Below, one piece after another: positions 19,890-29,394 of a stretch of DNA of 64,000 nucleotides. The position numbers and the translations under genes are program-made. The DNA is from CAZDKK01 sp964603725 (GTDB taxonomy: Bacteria > Eisenbacteria > RBG-16-71-46 > CAIMUX01 > WJJG01). Location: NCBI GenBank assembly GCA_964603725.1, contig CAZRWW010000012.1, forward strand, positions 33,052 through 97,051. The letters run 5' to 3'. The notes beneath the pieces are model-generated. The model searched no databases. It saw only the letters and a list, made by a program, of their open reading frames with translations, and was not told the origin of the DNA. The first letter of the stretch is position 1. Every line of letters starts with the position of its first letter.

Positions 19890-21197
19890 ATGGCCGAGGG
19901 ACTTGACAGGGAAGCACGCAGCTGGGAGCCGTACGGCCTGGCGCTCGAGCGTATCCGTGACGCCCTCGCTCCGATCGGCAGGGAGCGGGTGGACATCGAA
20001 CATGCGCAGGGACGCATCGCGGCCCGCGACCTGGAGGCGCCCTGTCAGCTCCCCACTGCCCCGATCGCCACGCGGGACGGCTTCGCCCTGCGCGCCGCCG
20101 ACACGCAGGCGCGGGCCGGGGGGACGCCGAGGCCGATCACGATCGTGGGCTCCGCCTTCCCCGACATGCCTCGCTCGCGGCAGTTCTCCATCGCTCACGG
20201 GCAGGCGGCCGCCATCACGACCGGAGCGGCCATGCCGGCCGGGTCCAACGCCGTGCTGCCACTCGAGAGCGCTTCGGTGAAGGGCAATCAGCTCGTGGCG
20301 GCGGAAGCGGTCGCCAAGGGCGCCGGCGTGCTGTTCCCTGGCGACGACGTCCGCGACGGCACGCCGATCGTGGTCAGCGGCCGACCGCTCACGCCATCCC
20401 AGATCGGTTTGCTGGCCGCGACGGGCCTTTCACACCTCGAGGTCTTCCAGGCCCCCAGGGTCGGGATCATCACGACCGGCGATGAGATCCTCGCCACGGC
20501 CGGCGACGAGCGAGCCGCGGGCGCCCGCCACGCGGCCGCCGAGGGATGTGTCCAACCACCCAGCAACGCCATCACGCTGGCCGCCTGGTGCGCGCGTTTC
20601 GGCCTGCCGGCACGGCGGTGGGTCGTCCCCGACAACGCAGGGCTCCTGAGCGCGGCGCTCAGGGAGGCGCTGGCCGACAGCCACGTGCTGATCACGATCG
20701 GGGGCAGCGGCCCGGGCAGTCGCGACTGCGTCCACGAGGTCCTGGACGACCTGGGGTGGGAACCGCACTTCGACGGTGTGCGCCTGCGCCCCGGGCGCAC
20801 CAGCGGCTTCGGGCTCTTGCGCGGCCGGCCGACTTTCATGCTGCCGGGGACGCCGACGGCCAGCGAGACGGCCTTCCTGTTGCTGGCGCTCCCGGGAATC
20901 CTGACCTTGGCGGGCGCTACCGAACCGCCGTTTCCGGCGGTGCCGGCCCGTCTCAGCCGCGACCTGCGCCGCACCAAAGAACAACGGCTGTGGACCCAGG
21001 CGGTGCGCGTGCGTCTGGCGCCGGGGACCTTCTTCCTGCAGGCCACCCCCCTGGCGGGCCGCCCGGCGCAGCGACGTCAGGGCCGCCTCGTCGCGAGCGC
21101 CACGGCCGATGGCATCGTCATCGTCGAAGAGGGCGAGGACAGCCTGCGGGCGGGCGATATCGTCGGCGTGATCTTGCTGCACGCGATCTGGAGCTGA
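19890..21197 (+). CDS. moeA: MoeA-like molybdopterin molybdotransferase, divergent
   Basis: 435 residues from ATG 19890. It has the MoeA domain order: N-terminal domains I/II (ALERIRDALAPI...LPTAPIATRDGFAL), then the MoCF domain (RVGIITTGDEIL...LLSAALREAL...VLITIGGSGPGSRDC), then the C-terminal domain IV beta-barrel. MoeA inserts molybdate into adenylated molybdopterin. Several signatures deviate from the usual forms: ATRDGFAL for SxMDGYA, GGSGPGSRDC for GGxSxGxxD, and LPGTPTASETAF for LPGNPVSA. A canonical MoeA elsewhere in the genome, or a specialised role, is therefore possible. No other cofactor genes are adjacent. Confidence 0.8.
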   Translation: MAEGLDREARSWEPYGLALERIRDALAPIGRERVDIEHAQGRIAARDLEAPCQLPTAPIATRDGFALRAADTQARAGGTPRPITIVGSAFPDMPRSRQFSIAHGQAAAITTGAAMPAGSNAVLPLESASVKGNQLVAAEAVAKGAGVLFPGDDVRDGTPIVVSGRPLTPSQIGLLAATGLSHLEVFQAPRVGIITTGDEILATAGDERAAGARHAAAEGCVQPPSNAITLAAWCARFGLPARRWVVPDNAGLLSAALREALADSHVLITIGGSGPGSRDCVHEVLDDLGWEPHFDGVRLRPGRTSGFGLLRGRPTFMLPGTPTASETAFLLLALPGILTLAGATEPPFPAVPARLSRDLRRTKEQRLWTQAVRVRLAPGTFFLQATPLAGRPAQRRQGRLVASATADGIVIVEEGEDSLRAGDIVGVILLHAIWS

Positions 21198-21214
21198 CGG
21201 CCCGTCCCGGCGGC

Positions 21215-22309
21215 TCACTCCTCGTACCGCGCGAAGAGCTTCCCCCAGTCCGACTCCCGCTGCCAGCGCTTCACCATCGGCGCTCCCTTCAGCGGATACC
21301 AGACCCGGTCGTGGTAGGTCTCCGAGCCCCAGATGAAGATGTTCACCAGGGGCGTGTGGAAGAAGAGCTTCTGGAGCGCCTTGAGCGGCGTGTCGAACCA
21401 CAGCAGTCGCCCCACTCCGGTCGCGAGGTTGACCCCGACGTCGAAGTTCCAGCGCTCCTGCGCGACGTCGGCGTCGCCGACCACCTCGATCTCGCGCAGG
21501 TCGCCCGTGCCGAGTCCGCGCTCGTGCGACAGCCAGATGCACGGCAGCTTCTGCGGATCCATCCCCATCAGCGTCGCCGCGACCGCGTCGATGGCCACCT
21601 GGTCGGCCGACGCCAGGATGATGTGCTTGTCGTGCGGCTTGACGGTGCGCGGGCCCGGCCCCGAGCCGGCGGTCGTGCCGTCCATCGTCGCGAACATGCC
21701 CGGATGAATCTCCTTGCCGATCGCCAGGAGGTCGACCAGCGTCTCGTGGATCCAGGTGTGCGTGTAGTGGCGCTTGAAGTTGAGCAGGCCGCCAAAGGCA
21801 TTCTTGAGCGCGCCGGTGTACTGGGTGTAGGAATGGGTCTTGACCGTGGGCATGTGCACGATGTTCTTGCCGATGAAGAAATCGGGGATGCGCACTTCGT
21901 GGCCGAAGATCCTCGGCAGCGCGATCAGCTCGCGCTTCGGGCGGAACGGCACCCACCGCATGTGCTCTTCCTTGAAGTTGAAGAGGACCGGGATGCCGAA
22001 CTGGCGGTAGATCGGCGTGAACTTCAGGCGTTCCTCGCCCTGTTCGGGAATGGTCACGACGGTGTGGTTGTGGACGGCGACCAGGTCGTTCAGGCCGGCG
22101 CCCTTGAGGGCTCGGATGGTGCCCTCGAGCTGCCAGGGCGTGGTGTTCACGCCGGGCATGACGTAGTGCCAGGTGATGTTGTCCTTGAGGATGGTGGTCG
22201 TGTCGGGCGGCAGCGCCTGCTTCAGGCCGGCCAGTTCGCACAGCCGCACGTAGTCCGCGACGACCGTCTCCGGCCGTGTGCGCAGGATCGCCACCTTTGC
22301 CTTGGCCAT
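21215..22309 (-). CDS. DUF362-type protein
   Basis: 364 residues from ATG 22309 with AAGGAGG four bases upstream; a second ATG at 22312 sits too close to that site. Sequence matches the DUF362 pattern: VNTTPWQLEGTIRALKGAG, HMPTVKTHSYTQYTGALKNAFG and a C-terminal ADQVAIDAVAATLMGMDP. Many DUF362 proteins carry ferredoxin-like CxxC clusters, but none is seen here. The family is of uncertain function. It is convergent with moeA (17-bp gap). Confidence 0.8.
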   Translation of the reverse strand: MAKAKVAILRTRPETVVADYVRLCELAGLKQALPPDTTTILKDNITWHYVMPGVNTTPWQLEGTIRALKGAGLNDLVAVHNHTVVTIPEQGEERLKFTPIYRQFGIPVLFNFKEEHMRWVPFRPKRELIALPRIFGHEVRIPDFFIGKNIVHMPTVKTHSYTQYTGALKNAFGGLLNFKRHYTHTWIHETLVDLLAIGKEIHPGMFATMDGTTAGSGPGPRTVKPHDKHIILASADQVAIDAVAATLMGMDPQKLPCIWLSHERGLGTGDLREIEVVGDADVAQERWNFDVGVNLATGVGRLLWFDTPLKALQKLFFHTPLVNIFIWGSETYHDRVWYPLKGAPMVKRWQRESDWGKLFARYEE

Positions 22310-22589
22310 CATGCCTCCTTCAGAGAGTCCCCCGCGAACCCAGTATCGCATTATCGGCAGCCGCGGGCCGCCGCTGCAACTGCCGGTCTGGACGGGATGC
22401 CGCGCCCCCGGGCGAGCAGCCCCGAGCGGGGAAACCCTCCAGACCCGCGAGGGGTTCCTCGGCCCGCCCGTGGACCCGGCTCGGGCGGGGGGATTTCGCA
22501 GGGCGCCTCGGGCGGCAAGATCTGCTAAGCTTGGGTTTCTGGGCCGCGAGCGGCATTCGAGGACGGGTCACAAGCTCAAGGAGGTCGCC

Positions 22590-24227
22590 ATGGCACCCAC
22601 AGGCATTGCTCGGTTCAGGTTTCCGCTCTCCGCGACGCTGGTCGTGGTGTTGTTGATCGGAGTCGGCGCCACGGCCATACCTGCCGGCGCCAGCGGGTCG
22701 ATGTGCGTGCACGAGCTCGCCGCCACCGGCACGACCGTCGCGACCACACACGATCCGCAGTTCTCCGCGCCGGGCCCGCCGGCCGGCACGCCGGCGAACG
22801 TGCCCGATGGACGCGACTATCTCTGGCGCAACACTCACACCGGCTGGATTGGCTCCTCCACCGGCATCAGCCTGATCCCGGGACGGGAGGACGTGATGGT
22901 GGGCTACGTCAACGCACCGCCCTCGGTCGTGGAGTTCTACGAGGCCGACGGCACGGGCGTGCCCTACCTGACCGCGCCCGCGCACGAGGCGCAGATCGCG
23001 GCGCGCGACGGGGTCTATGTGGAGGCCAGTCAGGGCGGTGGCGCCATCACCCTGACGGGGTGGTACAACGACCTCTCCACGCCCGCCTGGACCCTGACGC
23101 TGCCCGGCGCGTCGTTCCCCGATACCGACAACACGCTGCAGGTCAACATGGACGCCACCCGCGTCTTCTTCGGCTACTTCCAGGGCGGCCAGGCGTGGCT
23201 GCTCGTCATCGACGCCGCCACCGGCAACAAGCTGGTGCAGACGCTCATCAACATCAGCCCGGTCACGCTGCGCGGGGTTGCTTGCAGCGACGACGGGCGC
23301 TACGTGGTGCTCAACTGCGGCGCGACCCACATCGTCTACGACGTCGATCTCAGCGCGGAGCGCGGCCGGATCAGCACCGGCGCCAGCACCGACCCGACCG
23401 CGATCTCCGAGACCGGCGAGTGGGTCGCGGCGGGCTTCACGAGCTGCAAGGCCTGGCAGTGGGACCCCGGCACCCAGACCTACGTGCTGCGCTGGACGCG
23501 GTCGACTGCGGCGCACTACTTGGGCGTCAACATGATCAGCGAGCGCGGCTACTGGATCGTCGGCTGGTACAGCAGCTCCTACAACCAGAACCGCATCCAG
23601 CGCTGGAGCCTCACCACGGGCGAGCTGCTCTGGGTCATCGATATGCCGACCAGTCCGGGAACGGTGCAGGACCTGCCCGTCTCGATCGACTTCAGTCGCA
23701 ACCGCTCGGTGATCGCGGTGGGATGCTGGGGCGACACGCAGCCGATCTCCCCGGAGATACTGGCCTTCACGCCCGACGGCGAGGAGCTGGCCGCGCAGCA
23801 CGCCCCCGGCTCGATCTTCGATGTGGCGGTCTCGACGGACGGGCGCTACGTGTCGGGCACGGGCAAGCTGGTGCACGCCAACATCATGGGCAGCGGGGCG
23901 GATGTCTACTGCATGTTCGCGGGCGACCCGGCGGCGGTCGCGGCCGGCGGCGATCAGCCGGCCGGCCCGGCGCTCCAGCTCAGCGCCGCGCCCAACCCGT
24001 GCCGCGCGGGGGCCCTGATCCGGGCCAGCGGACCGCCGGCGGCCGGTGGAATTGTGCGCATCATCGACGCCGGCGGCCGTCTGGTGAGCACGCTCTCGAT
24101 GGGCCCGAGCGGAGCCGCCTGGGACGGCAACGATCGCGGTGGCCAGGCCGCCGCCGCCGGCATGTACTACGCCGTGCTGGCGACACCCCGGGGCCTCGCG
24201 CGCACTCCCCTGCTGGTCGTGCGATAG
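22590..24227 (+). CDS. Secreted beta-propeller protein with FlgD-like tail
   Basis: 545 residues from ATG 22590 preceded by AAGGAGG. Signal peptide at about residues 10-35. The body is a WD40/YncE-like beta-propeller: repeated blades with DDGRYVVLNC, TGEWVAAGFTSCKAWQW, WSLTTGELLWVI and TDGRYVSGTGK. The C-terminus is a FlgD-like module (APNPCRAGALIRA...IIDAGGRLVSTL...AGMYYAVL). No catalytic motif is visible. It is probably a surface binding or scaffold protein that uses the same tail as the neighbouring peptidases. Confidence 0.85.
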   Translation: MAPTGIARFRFPLSATLVVVLLIGVGATAIPAGASGSMCVHELAATGTTVATTHDPQFSAPGPPAGTPANVPDGRDYLWRNTHTGWIGSSTGISLIPGREDVMVGYVNAPPSVVEFYEADGTGVPYLTAPAHEAQIAARDGVYVEASQGGGAITLTGWYNDLSTPAWTLTLPGASFPDTDNTLQVNMDATRVFFGYFQGGQAWLLVIDAATGNKLVQTLINISPVTLRGVACSDDGRYVVLNCGATHIVYDVDLSAERGRISTGASTDPTAISETGEWVAAGFTSCKAWQWDPGTQTYVLRWTRSTAAHYLGVNMISERGYWIVGWYSSSYNQNRIQRWSLTTGELLWVIDMPTSPGTVQDLPVSIDFSRNRSVIAVGCWGDTQPISPEILAFTPDGEELAAQHAPGSIFDVAVSTDGRYVSGTGKLVHANIMGSGADVYCMFAGDPAAVAAGGDQPAGPALQLSAAPNPCRAGALIRASGPPAAGGIVRIIDAGGRLVSTLSMGPSGAAWDGNDRGGQAAAAGMYYAVLATPRGLARTPLLVVR

Positions 24228-24266
24228 GGTTCTGACTGCAATCCCTTCGAGGGATGCCGGATAGCG

Positions 24267-24305
24267 CAATCGGCCGCTTCGCGCTCGGCGCGGGGCGGCC
24301 GATTG
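24267..24305 (+). terminator. Hairpin after the propeller gene
   Basis: Perfect 11-bp stem CAATCGGCCGC / GCGGCCGATTG with a 17-base loop, 40 bp after the stop. There is no T tract, so it may act as a weak or processing hairpin. Confidence 0.5.
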
Positions 24306-24318
24306 CTGTCGGGCGCGG

Positions 24319-24348
24319 TTGACCACCATGTGCATGAGAAGCTATAGT
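24319..24348 (+). promoter_or_regulatory. Sigma-70-like promoter of the HExxH metalloprotease gene
   Basis: TTGACC at 24319-24324 and TATAGT at 24343-24348, with 18-bp spacing in a locally AT-rich patch. It implies a 5' leader of roughly 115 bases before ATG 24472. Confidence 0.5.
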
Positions 24349-24471
24349 TTAGATGGTATGTTGCGGTGCGTGCCGCCGCCGGCGTGACGGCGGGCGGCCC
24401 TGGCCGGCATCGGTTACCTGTCATCCAGTCGGTGCTCCACAACGAGGCTCTACGCTACTGGAGGTACTCTC

Positions 24472-26238
24472 ATGAAGCTGTCCAACCTGCTCGCCGTCGC
24501 TCTGGGCATCACCCTCATCGCCCTGGCCCCGGCCAGCGCGGAACGGCAACCCTTCGTCACCTTCGGACACCCGGCCCTGGAAGCGATCAACGAGGCTTAC
24601 CTGAGCGGCTCGATCGACGAGGACCAGGCGCTGCTCTACCGCCTCTTCTTCGTCAAGGCTCCCGAGCGCCTCCCCGCCGAGTTCCAGGCCGAGGGCGACG
24701 TGACGATCCGATGCGCCACGCCGATCCTGGTCGAGATCTACGACCGGTCCGAGAGCTTCGCGGCCGAGTTGCGCGAGCAGGTCGAAGGCCTGCGGGCCCG
24801 GCCGACCGGCCTGAACCTGACGATCACCACGACCCATTACGTCATCCACTATACGACGACCGGCACGGACGCCTGCACGGCGCAGTACGCGCAGACGGTC
24901 GCGGACGCCGCCGAGCTCACGTGGACCACCTTGCACACGCAGATGGGCTGGGACATCCCCCCGGGCGACGGCGCCCTCGGCGGCGGCACGAACTTGATCG
25001 ACTGCTACATCCACAACCTGGGCAGCGGCATCCTGGGCATGGCCGAGCCGGAGAACCCGGTGCCCTCGACGCCGGAGCCCTATGATTACACGGGGTTTTT
25101 CCACGTCGGCAACACCATCAGCAACCTGGGCTGGCGCCAGAGCACGACGGCCCACGAGAACATGCACGTGATCCAGTTCGGCTACTTCGGCGGCTCGGCC
25201 CACCGGTGGTTCGACGAGAACGTCGCCATGATGGCCCAGGAGTACGTATACGACGCGGTCAATGACTACCTCGACTACCTCGGCCCCTGGTTCAGCAACC
25301 CGTTCAAGTCCCTGAAGACCTTCAACGGCTCCTACGAGTACGGCGGCATCGTCTGGCCGATGTACATGTCGGAGCGCTTCGAGCCCGACATGGTCAGGCT
25401 GTCCTACGACGGTGTGCAGTGGACCGGCAACATGTGGACCACCTACGACAACCTCTTCCCGACCTACGGCACCACGATGACGGCGTCCTACATGGAGCTC
25501 ATGCGCTGGTGCTGGTACACGCGCCTGCGCAACGACGGCAATCACTTCTCCGAGGCCGGCATCTTCACGGCGATGCTGCCCGGTGACTGGACCTACTACA
25601 CCTACCCCACCGGCGAGCTGCACCCGCGCACGAACATGTGGCCGGAAGCCCTGGGCACGTCCATCAAGAGGTTCGAGCGGGATGCCGCCAGTCCCCACAA
25701 CTTGCTGCTCATCGATTTCAACGGCGATGTCTGCAGCGCCGGCTTCGACTTCATGGTGAAGCAGGCCGGCGTGAACGTCTTCTACGAGTACTACATGACC
25801 CTCGACGCCAACGGCGACGGCCACCTCGAGGTCCCGAACTGGGACATCATGGAATACGGGATGACGATGGCGCACATGAAGCGCACCTGCACGACCGCCA
25901 AGGACTACATCCTGTCGCTCTCCACGACGACCGGATTCTCGGACGTGCCGGAGATGGGCCCGTTCGTGCGCATCTATCCGAACACGCCCAATCCGTTCGC
26001 CAACTACACGATGATCTCCTACTCGCTCAGCGAAGCGGGCAACGTGGAGATCCAGGTCGTGGACGCCGCCGGGCGCCTGGTGCGCGACCTCTTCTCCGGC
26101 CGCCAGTACGTCGGCGACTATCAGATCGCGTGGGACGGGCAGGACAACGCCGGCCGCCCGGTGAGCAACGGCATGTACTACGCCCGCCTGATCTCGGGCG
26201 ACCAGCACGCGGTGCGTGAGATGGCGCTCGTGCGGTAG
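24472..26238 (+). CDS. Secreted HExxH metalloprotease with FlgD-like tail (MXAN_6640-like)
   Basis: 588 residues from ATG 24472, with GGAGG upstream. Signal peptide at residues 1-23 (PASAE). The N-terminal THYVIHYTTTGTDA and PPGDGALGGGTNLIDCYI segments resemble the MXAN_6640 family of putative metalloproteases. The zinc motif is His228-Glu229-x-x-His232 (TTAHENMHVIQFGY), followed by WFDENVAMMAQEYVYD, which probably supplies the third ligand. It ends in a FlgD-like module (NTPNPFANYTMISYSL...VVDAAGRLVRDLF...GQDNAGRPVSNGMYYARL). Likely extracellular proteolysis. Confidence 0.85.
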   Translation: MKLSNLLAVALGITLIALAPASAERQPFVTFGHPALEAINEAYLSGSIDEDQALLYRLFFVKAPERLPAEFQAEGDVTIRCATPILVEIYDRSESFAAELREQVEGLRARPTGLNLTITTTHYVIHYTTTGTDACTAQYAQTVADAAELTWTTLHTQMGWDIPPGDGALGGGTNLIDCYIHNLGSGILGMAEPENPVPSTPEPYDYTGFFHVGNTISNLGWRQSTTAHENMHVIQFGYFGGSAHRWFDENVAMMAQEYVYDAVNDYLDYLGPWFSNPFKSLKTFNGSYEYGGIVWPMYMSERFEPDMVRLSYDGVQWTGNMWTTYDNLFPTYGTTMTASYMELMRWCWYTRLRNDGNHFSEAGIFTAMLPGDWTYYTYPTGELHPRTNMWPEALGTSIKRFERDAASPHNLLLIDFNGDVCSAGFDFMVKQAGVNVFYEYYMTLDANGDGHLEVPNWDIMEYGMTMAHMKRTCTTAKDYILSLSTTTGFSDVPEMGPFVRIYPNTPNPFANYTMISYSLSEAGNVEIQVVDAAGRLVRDLFSGRQYVGDYQIAWDGQDNAGRPVSNGMYYARLISGDQHAVREMALVR

Positions 26239-26301
26239 GGGCGCCGCGCCCCATCCGCGCGCGCCGGCTCGGGCCGCGGGGCACCATCAGGAACCTCGCC
26301 A

Positions 26302-26339
26302 GCGGCGGCACCCCCCCGGGGTGCCGCCGCTCGGCTTTT
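26302..26339 (+). terminator. Terminator after the HExxH protease
   Basis: Stem GCGGCGGCACCCC / GGGGTGCCGCCGC with a CCC loop, followed by TCGGCTTTT. Confidence 0.8.
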
Positions 26340-26563
26340 GGCCGCGAATCCCCCCCTTCCCCGCCCGAGCGGCATGCGCCCGCCGTCCTGCCCCCGGCCG
26401 TGCTGCTCTCGCCCGGCGCGCCGGCTTTTCGGCTTGAGGCACCCCCGCACGGGCCTCTACACTGCCCGCGTTTGTGCTCCCCGCCCGCCCCGTGCGCGGC
26501 CGATCGCTGGGTCCGAGGCCCGGGGACCGGCGCCGGCACACCAGACGAAAGGATGGCTCTACG
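26340..26563. other. Intergenic region before the DUF6754-like operon
   Basis: About 220 bp, with a promoter expected but not identified. Several frames stay open because of high GC, none with a ribosome site. Confidence 0.4.
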
Positions 26564-27862
26564 GTGCAGCGAGCAACGCTTCCCCGATCGCAGCCCGCCG
26601 CCGCCCTACGTTCCAGCAGTCCCGCGCGAGTCCCCCGCCGCTCGTGGTGGCCGGGCGCCGCGCTCGCCCTCGGGCTGCTGCTGGGCTACCCCGGCACGAG
26701 CCCCGGCGCGCAGCCGGCCCCACCGGCCGGCCTGGCCGCCCAGGACAACCCGAACGACTCCGGGCACGCCATACGCCTCACCTGGCGCGCTCCCGCCCAG
26801 GCCGAAGACCTGCGGACCGTCGAGGTCTACCGGCTGCCCTGGCGCTCGCCGGAACAGGGTCGGCCGCTGGGCCCCGAGGCCCCGGATTCGCTCTGGACGC
26901 TGGTCGCCGCGGTCCCGGCGGCCGAGACCTCGTACCTCGATGATAGCGACAAGCCGGCGATCGGCGGGCGCCCCAATCCGGGTTTCGTCCCGCGCGGCCA
27001 ACCTGTTCACTACCGCCTGCGCGCCGTCGATGCCCAAGGCGCGCACTCGGCCTTCACGCCGGTCGCCACCGGCACCGCTCAGGGCAACTGGTTTCACACC
27101 CAGCGCATCAACGTGCTCTTCATAGCGCTCCTGCTCGGCGGGTTGATGCTGTACTTCATCTCGCGGGCGCGCGAGGGCCAGAAGCTCTACATCCGCCCGA
27201 TCCCGGGGCTCACTCGCATCGACGAGGCCATCGGGCGCGCAACCGAGATGGGCCGGCCGATTCTCTTCGTGCTCGGCACGGGCACGGCCGGCGAAATCGC
27301 CACGCTGGCCGGCTACACGATCCTCTCGCGCGTCGCCAAGCGCACCGCCGAGTACCAGACGCCGCTGCTCGTCCCGGTGAACGACCCGGTCATGATGGTG
27401 ATGGCCCGGGGCACGGTAAAGGAAGCCTACATGGAGGCCGGGCGGCCGGACGTCTACAACCCGGACAACGTCTTCTACATCTCGGCCATGCAGTTCCCCT
27501 ACGTCGCCGCCGTGAACGGCCTGATGCTGCGGGAGCGCTCGGCCACGAACTTCTACATGGGGGTCTTCCACGCGGAGAGCCTCCTGCTGGCGGAGGCCGG
27601 CTCGACCACCGGAGCCATCCAGATGTCGGGCACCGATCAGATGGCCCAGATCCCCTTCTTCGTCGCGGCGACCGACTACACGCTGATCGGCGAGGAGCTG
27701 TACGCGGCGTCGGCCTACCTGTCCCAGGACCCCAAGCAAGTCGGCCCCCTGAAGGCCCAGGACATCGTCAAGGCAACCCTCATCGTCCTCGGTCTCCTCG
27801 GCGTGCTCGAGTTGACGTTCCTTCACTCGGGGGTCATCCGCGGACTCATCGCGCCCCACTAG
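26564..27862 (+). CDS. DUF6754-like membrane protein with N-terminal fn3-like domain
   Basis: 432 residues from GTG 26564; the ribosome site AAAGGA lies about ten bases upstream, and the frame is open further 5'. N-terminal signal or anchor around residues 30-48, then an fn3-like domain (AIRLTWRAPAQ...SYLDDSDKP...VHYRLRAVDAQG), a membrane helix (INVLFIALLLGGLMLYFI) and a large globular part (PGLTRIDEAIGRATEMGRPILFVLGTG) ending in a hydrophobic helix. It is the first gene of a four-gene set with short gaps (36, 4 and 25 bp). Family assignment from memory of DUF6754; the biochemical role is unknown. Confidence 0.7.
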   Translation: MQRATLPRSQPAAALRSSSPARVPRRSWWPGAALALGLLLGYPGTSPGAQPAPPAGLAAQDNPNDSGHAIRLTWRAPAQAEDLRTVEVYRLPWRSPEQGRPLGPEAPDSLWTLVAAVPAAETSYLDDSDKPAIGGRPNPGFVPRGQPVHYRLRAVDAQGAHSAFTPVATGTAQGNWFHTQRINVLFIALLLGGLMLYFISRAREGQKLYIRPIPGLTRIDEAIGRATEMGRPILFVLGTGTAGEIATLAGYTILSRVAKRTAEYQTPLLVPVNDPVMMVMARGTVKEAYMEAGRPDVYNPDNVFYISAMQFPYVAAVNGLMLRERSATNFYMGVFHAESLLLAEAGSTTGAIQMSGTDQMAQIPFFVAATDYTLIGEELYAASAYLSQDPKQVGPLKAQDIVKATLIVLGLLGVLELTFLHSGVIRGLIAPH

Positions 27863-27898
27863 CTCCGGGGCCCACGACATGGGAGTGCAGGACACGAG

Positions 27899-28525
27899 AT
27901 GAAGAAGCAAATCCCGATCTACCTGGTCTTCGTGTGCGGGATCATCATGATCGCGCAGTTCTTCATCCCGCACGAGTACTCGGCGACCCTCTTCACGAAC
28001 GCCAATGACTTCGTGATCGTCATCGGCATTCTGGCCCTGCCGGTGGGCATCTACAGCTTGATGAAGTCCACGGTCGAAAAGGCCCGCCGGCAGCCGCAGG
28101 AGCGCCTCTACTCGCTGACGACGATCATCGCCTTCGTCGTCATGGTGATCGCGGGTCTCGACCGCGACTGGTTCACGTCGCCGACGTCCCTGAGCGCCCG
28201 GCTGTTCAACAACGTCCTCGTGCCCGCGCAAGCCACGCTCTTCTCGATGCTGGCCTTCTACATCGCCAGCGCGGCTTACCGGGCCTTTCGGGCCCGTACG
28301 GTTCTGGCGGGCATCCTGCTGGTGACGGCCTTCGTCATCATGCTGCGGCTGATCCCGCTGCCCGGGCCGCTGGCCGAGGCCAACAACGCGCTGGTCCGCT
28401 GGATCCTGGAGGTGCCGAACATGGCCGCCAAGCGCGCCATCCTGATCGGGGTGGCCCTGGGCGGCATCACCTACAGCACCAAGATCCTGCTGGGCATCGA
28501 GCGGTCTTACATGGGAGGAGATTGA
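27899..28525 (+). CDS. Membrane protein of the DUF6754-like operon
   Basis: 208 residues with about six hydrophobic helices (IYLVFVCGIIMIAQFF; FVIVIGILALPVGIYSL; LTTIIAFVVMVIAGL; LFSMLAFYIASAAY; VLAGILLVTAFVIMLRL; AILIGVALGGITYSTKILLG). No catalytic motif. Start ATG 27899. Four bp before the next gene, so co-translation is likely. Not recognised beyond its membrane topology. Confidence 0.75.
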   Translation: MKKQIPIYLVFVCGIIMIAQFFIPHEYSATLFTNANDFVIVIGILALPVGIYSLMKSTVEKARRQPQERLYSLTTIIAFVVMVIAGLDRDWFTSPTSLSARLFNNVLVPAQATLFSMLAFYIASAAYRAFRARTVLAGILLVTAFVIMLRLIPLPGPLAEANNALVRWILEVPNMAAKRAILIGVALGGITYSTKILLGIERSYMGGD

Positions 28526-28529
28526 CGCC

Positions 28530-29369
28530 ATGGCCTGGTACGACCGCATGCTTTCCGTCGACCGGCGCTGGATCTACCTGATCCTGGCCGTGGCGGTGAT
28601 CCTGCCCCTCGTGGTGCCGGTGCGCATCCCGGTCAGCGTCTCGAGCGAGGTCAGGGCGGTGCACAGCTTCGTCGATCAGGTTCGCGACGGCGAGATCATG
28701 CACCTGGCGCTCGAATACGATCCTTCGACGATGGCGGAGCTGCATCCCATGGCCGAGTCCATTCTGCGCATGGTCTTCGAGCAGAACGGACGGTTGATCA
28801 TGAGCTCGCTCTCGCAGTTCGGCCCCGCCATGGCGGACGAGCTGATTCAGCGCATCGCCCGGGAATACGGCAAGCGCTCGGGCGTTGATTACGTCTTCCT
28901 GGGCTACAAGCCTTACCCGGCCATCACGATCCTGGCGATGGGCGCGGACTACCGCGTGCCGTTCCCGATCGACTACTACGGCGCCGACGTCGACACGCTG
29001 CCGCTCATGTCCGGGATCCGCAACTTCGACGACGTGCGCGGCGTGGTCGCCCTGTGCGGCGGCAACGCGGCCGACATGTGGATCACCTACGGCAACGCCA
29101 AGTACGGCATGCCGCTGGCGCTGGGCGTGACCGGCGTGATGGCGGCCGACTACTACCAGTACTTGCAGGCCGGGCAGATCTTCGGGCTCATCCCGGGGAT
29201 CAAGGGCGCCGCCGAGCTGGAGGAGTTGACCGGTCGGCCCGGCGATGGAGCGCGCGGGATCCCCTACCAGACCGCCTCCCACGCCGTGGTCCTGATCTTC
29301 ATCGTCCTCACCAACATCGCCTTTTTCGCCAAGCGCGCCGCCGAGCGGCGGGCCGGGGCTTTGCACTGA
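28530..29369 (+). CDS. Membrane-anchored protein of the DUF6754-like operon
   Basis: 279 residues from ATG 28530 with GGAGG upstream. One N-terminal helix (WIYLILAVAVILPLVVPV) and one C-terminal helix (HAVVLIFIVLTNIAFFA) flank a globular domain of about 220 residues (VHSFVDQVRDGEIMHLALEYDPST...GGNAADMWITYGNAKYGMPLALGVTGVM...LQAGQIFGLIPGIKGAAELEEL). That arrangement suggests a periplasmic domain held at both ends. Function unknown. Confidence 0.75.
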   Translation: MAWYDRMLSVDRRWIYLILAVAVILPLVVPVRIPVSVSSEVRAVHSFVDQVRDGEIMHLALEYDPSTMAELHPMAESILRMVFEQNGRLIMSSLSQFGPAMADELIQRIAREYGKRSGVDYVFLGYKPYPAITILAMGADYRVPFPIDYYGADVDTLPLMSGIRNFDDVRGVVALCGGNAADMWITYGNAKYGMPLALGVTGVMAADYYQYLQAGQIFGLIPGIKGAAELEELTGRPGDGARGIPYQTASHAVVLIFIVLTNIAFFAKRAAERRAGALH

Positions 29370-29394
29370 TGACCGCAACGCCGGAGATGTAGAA

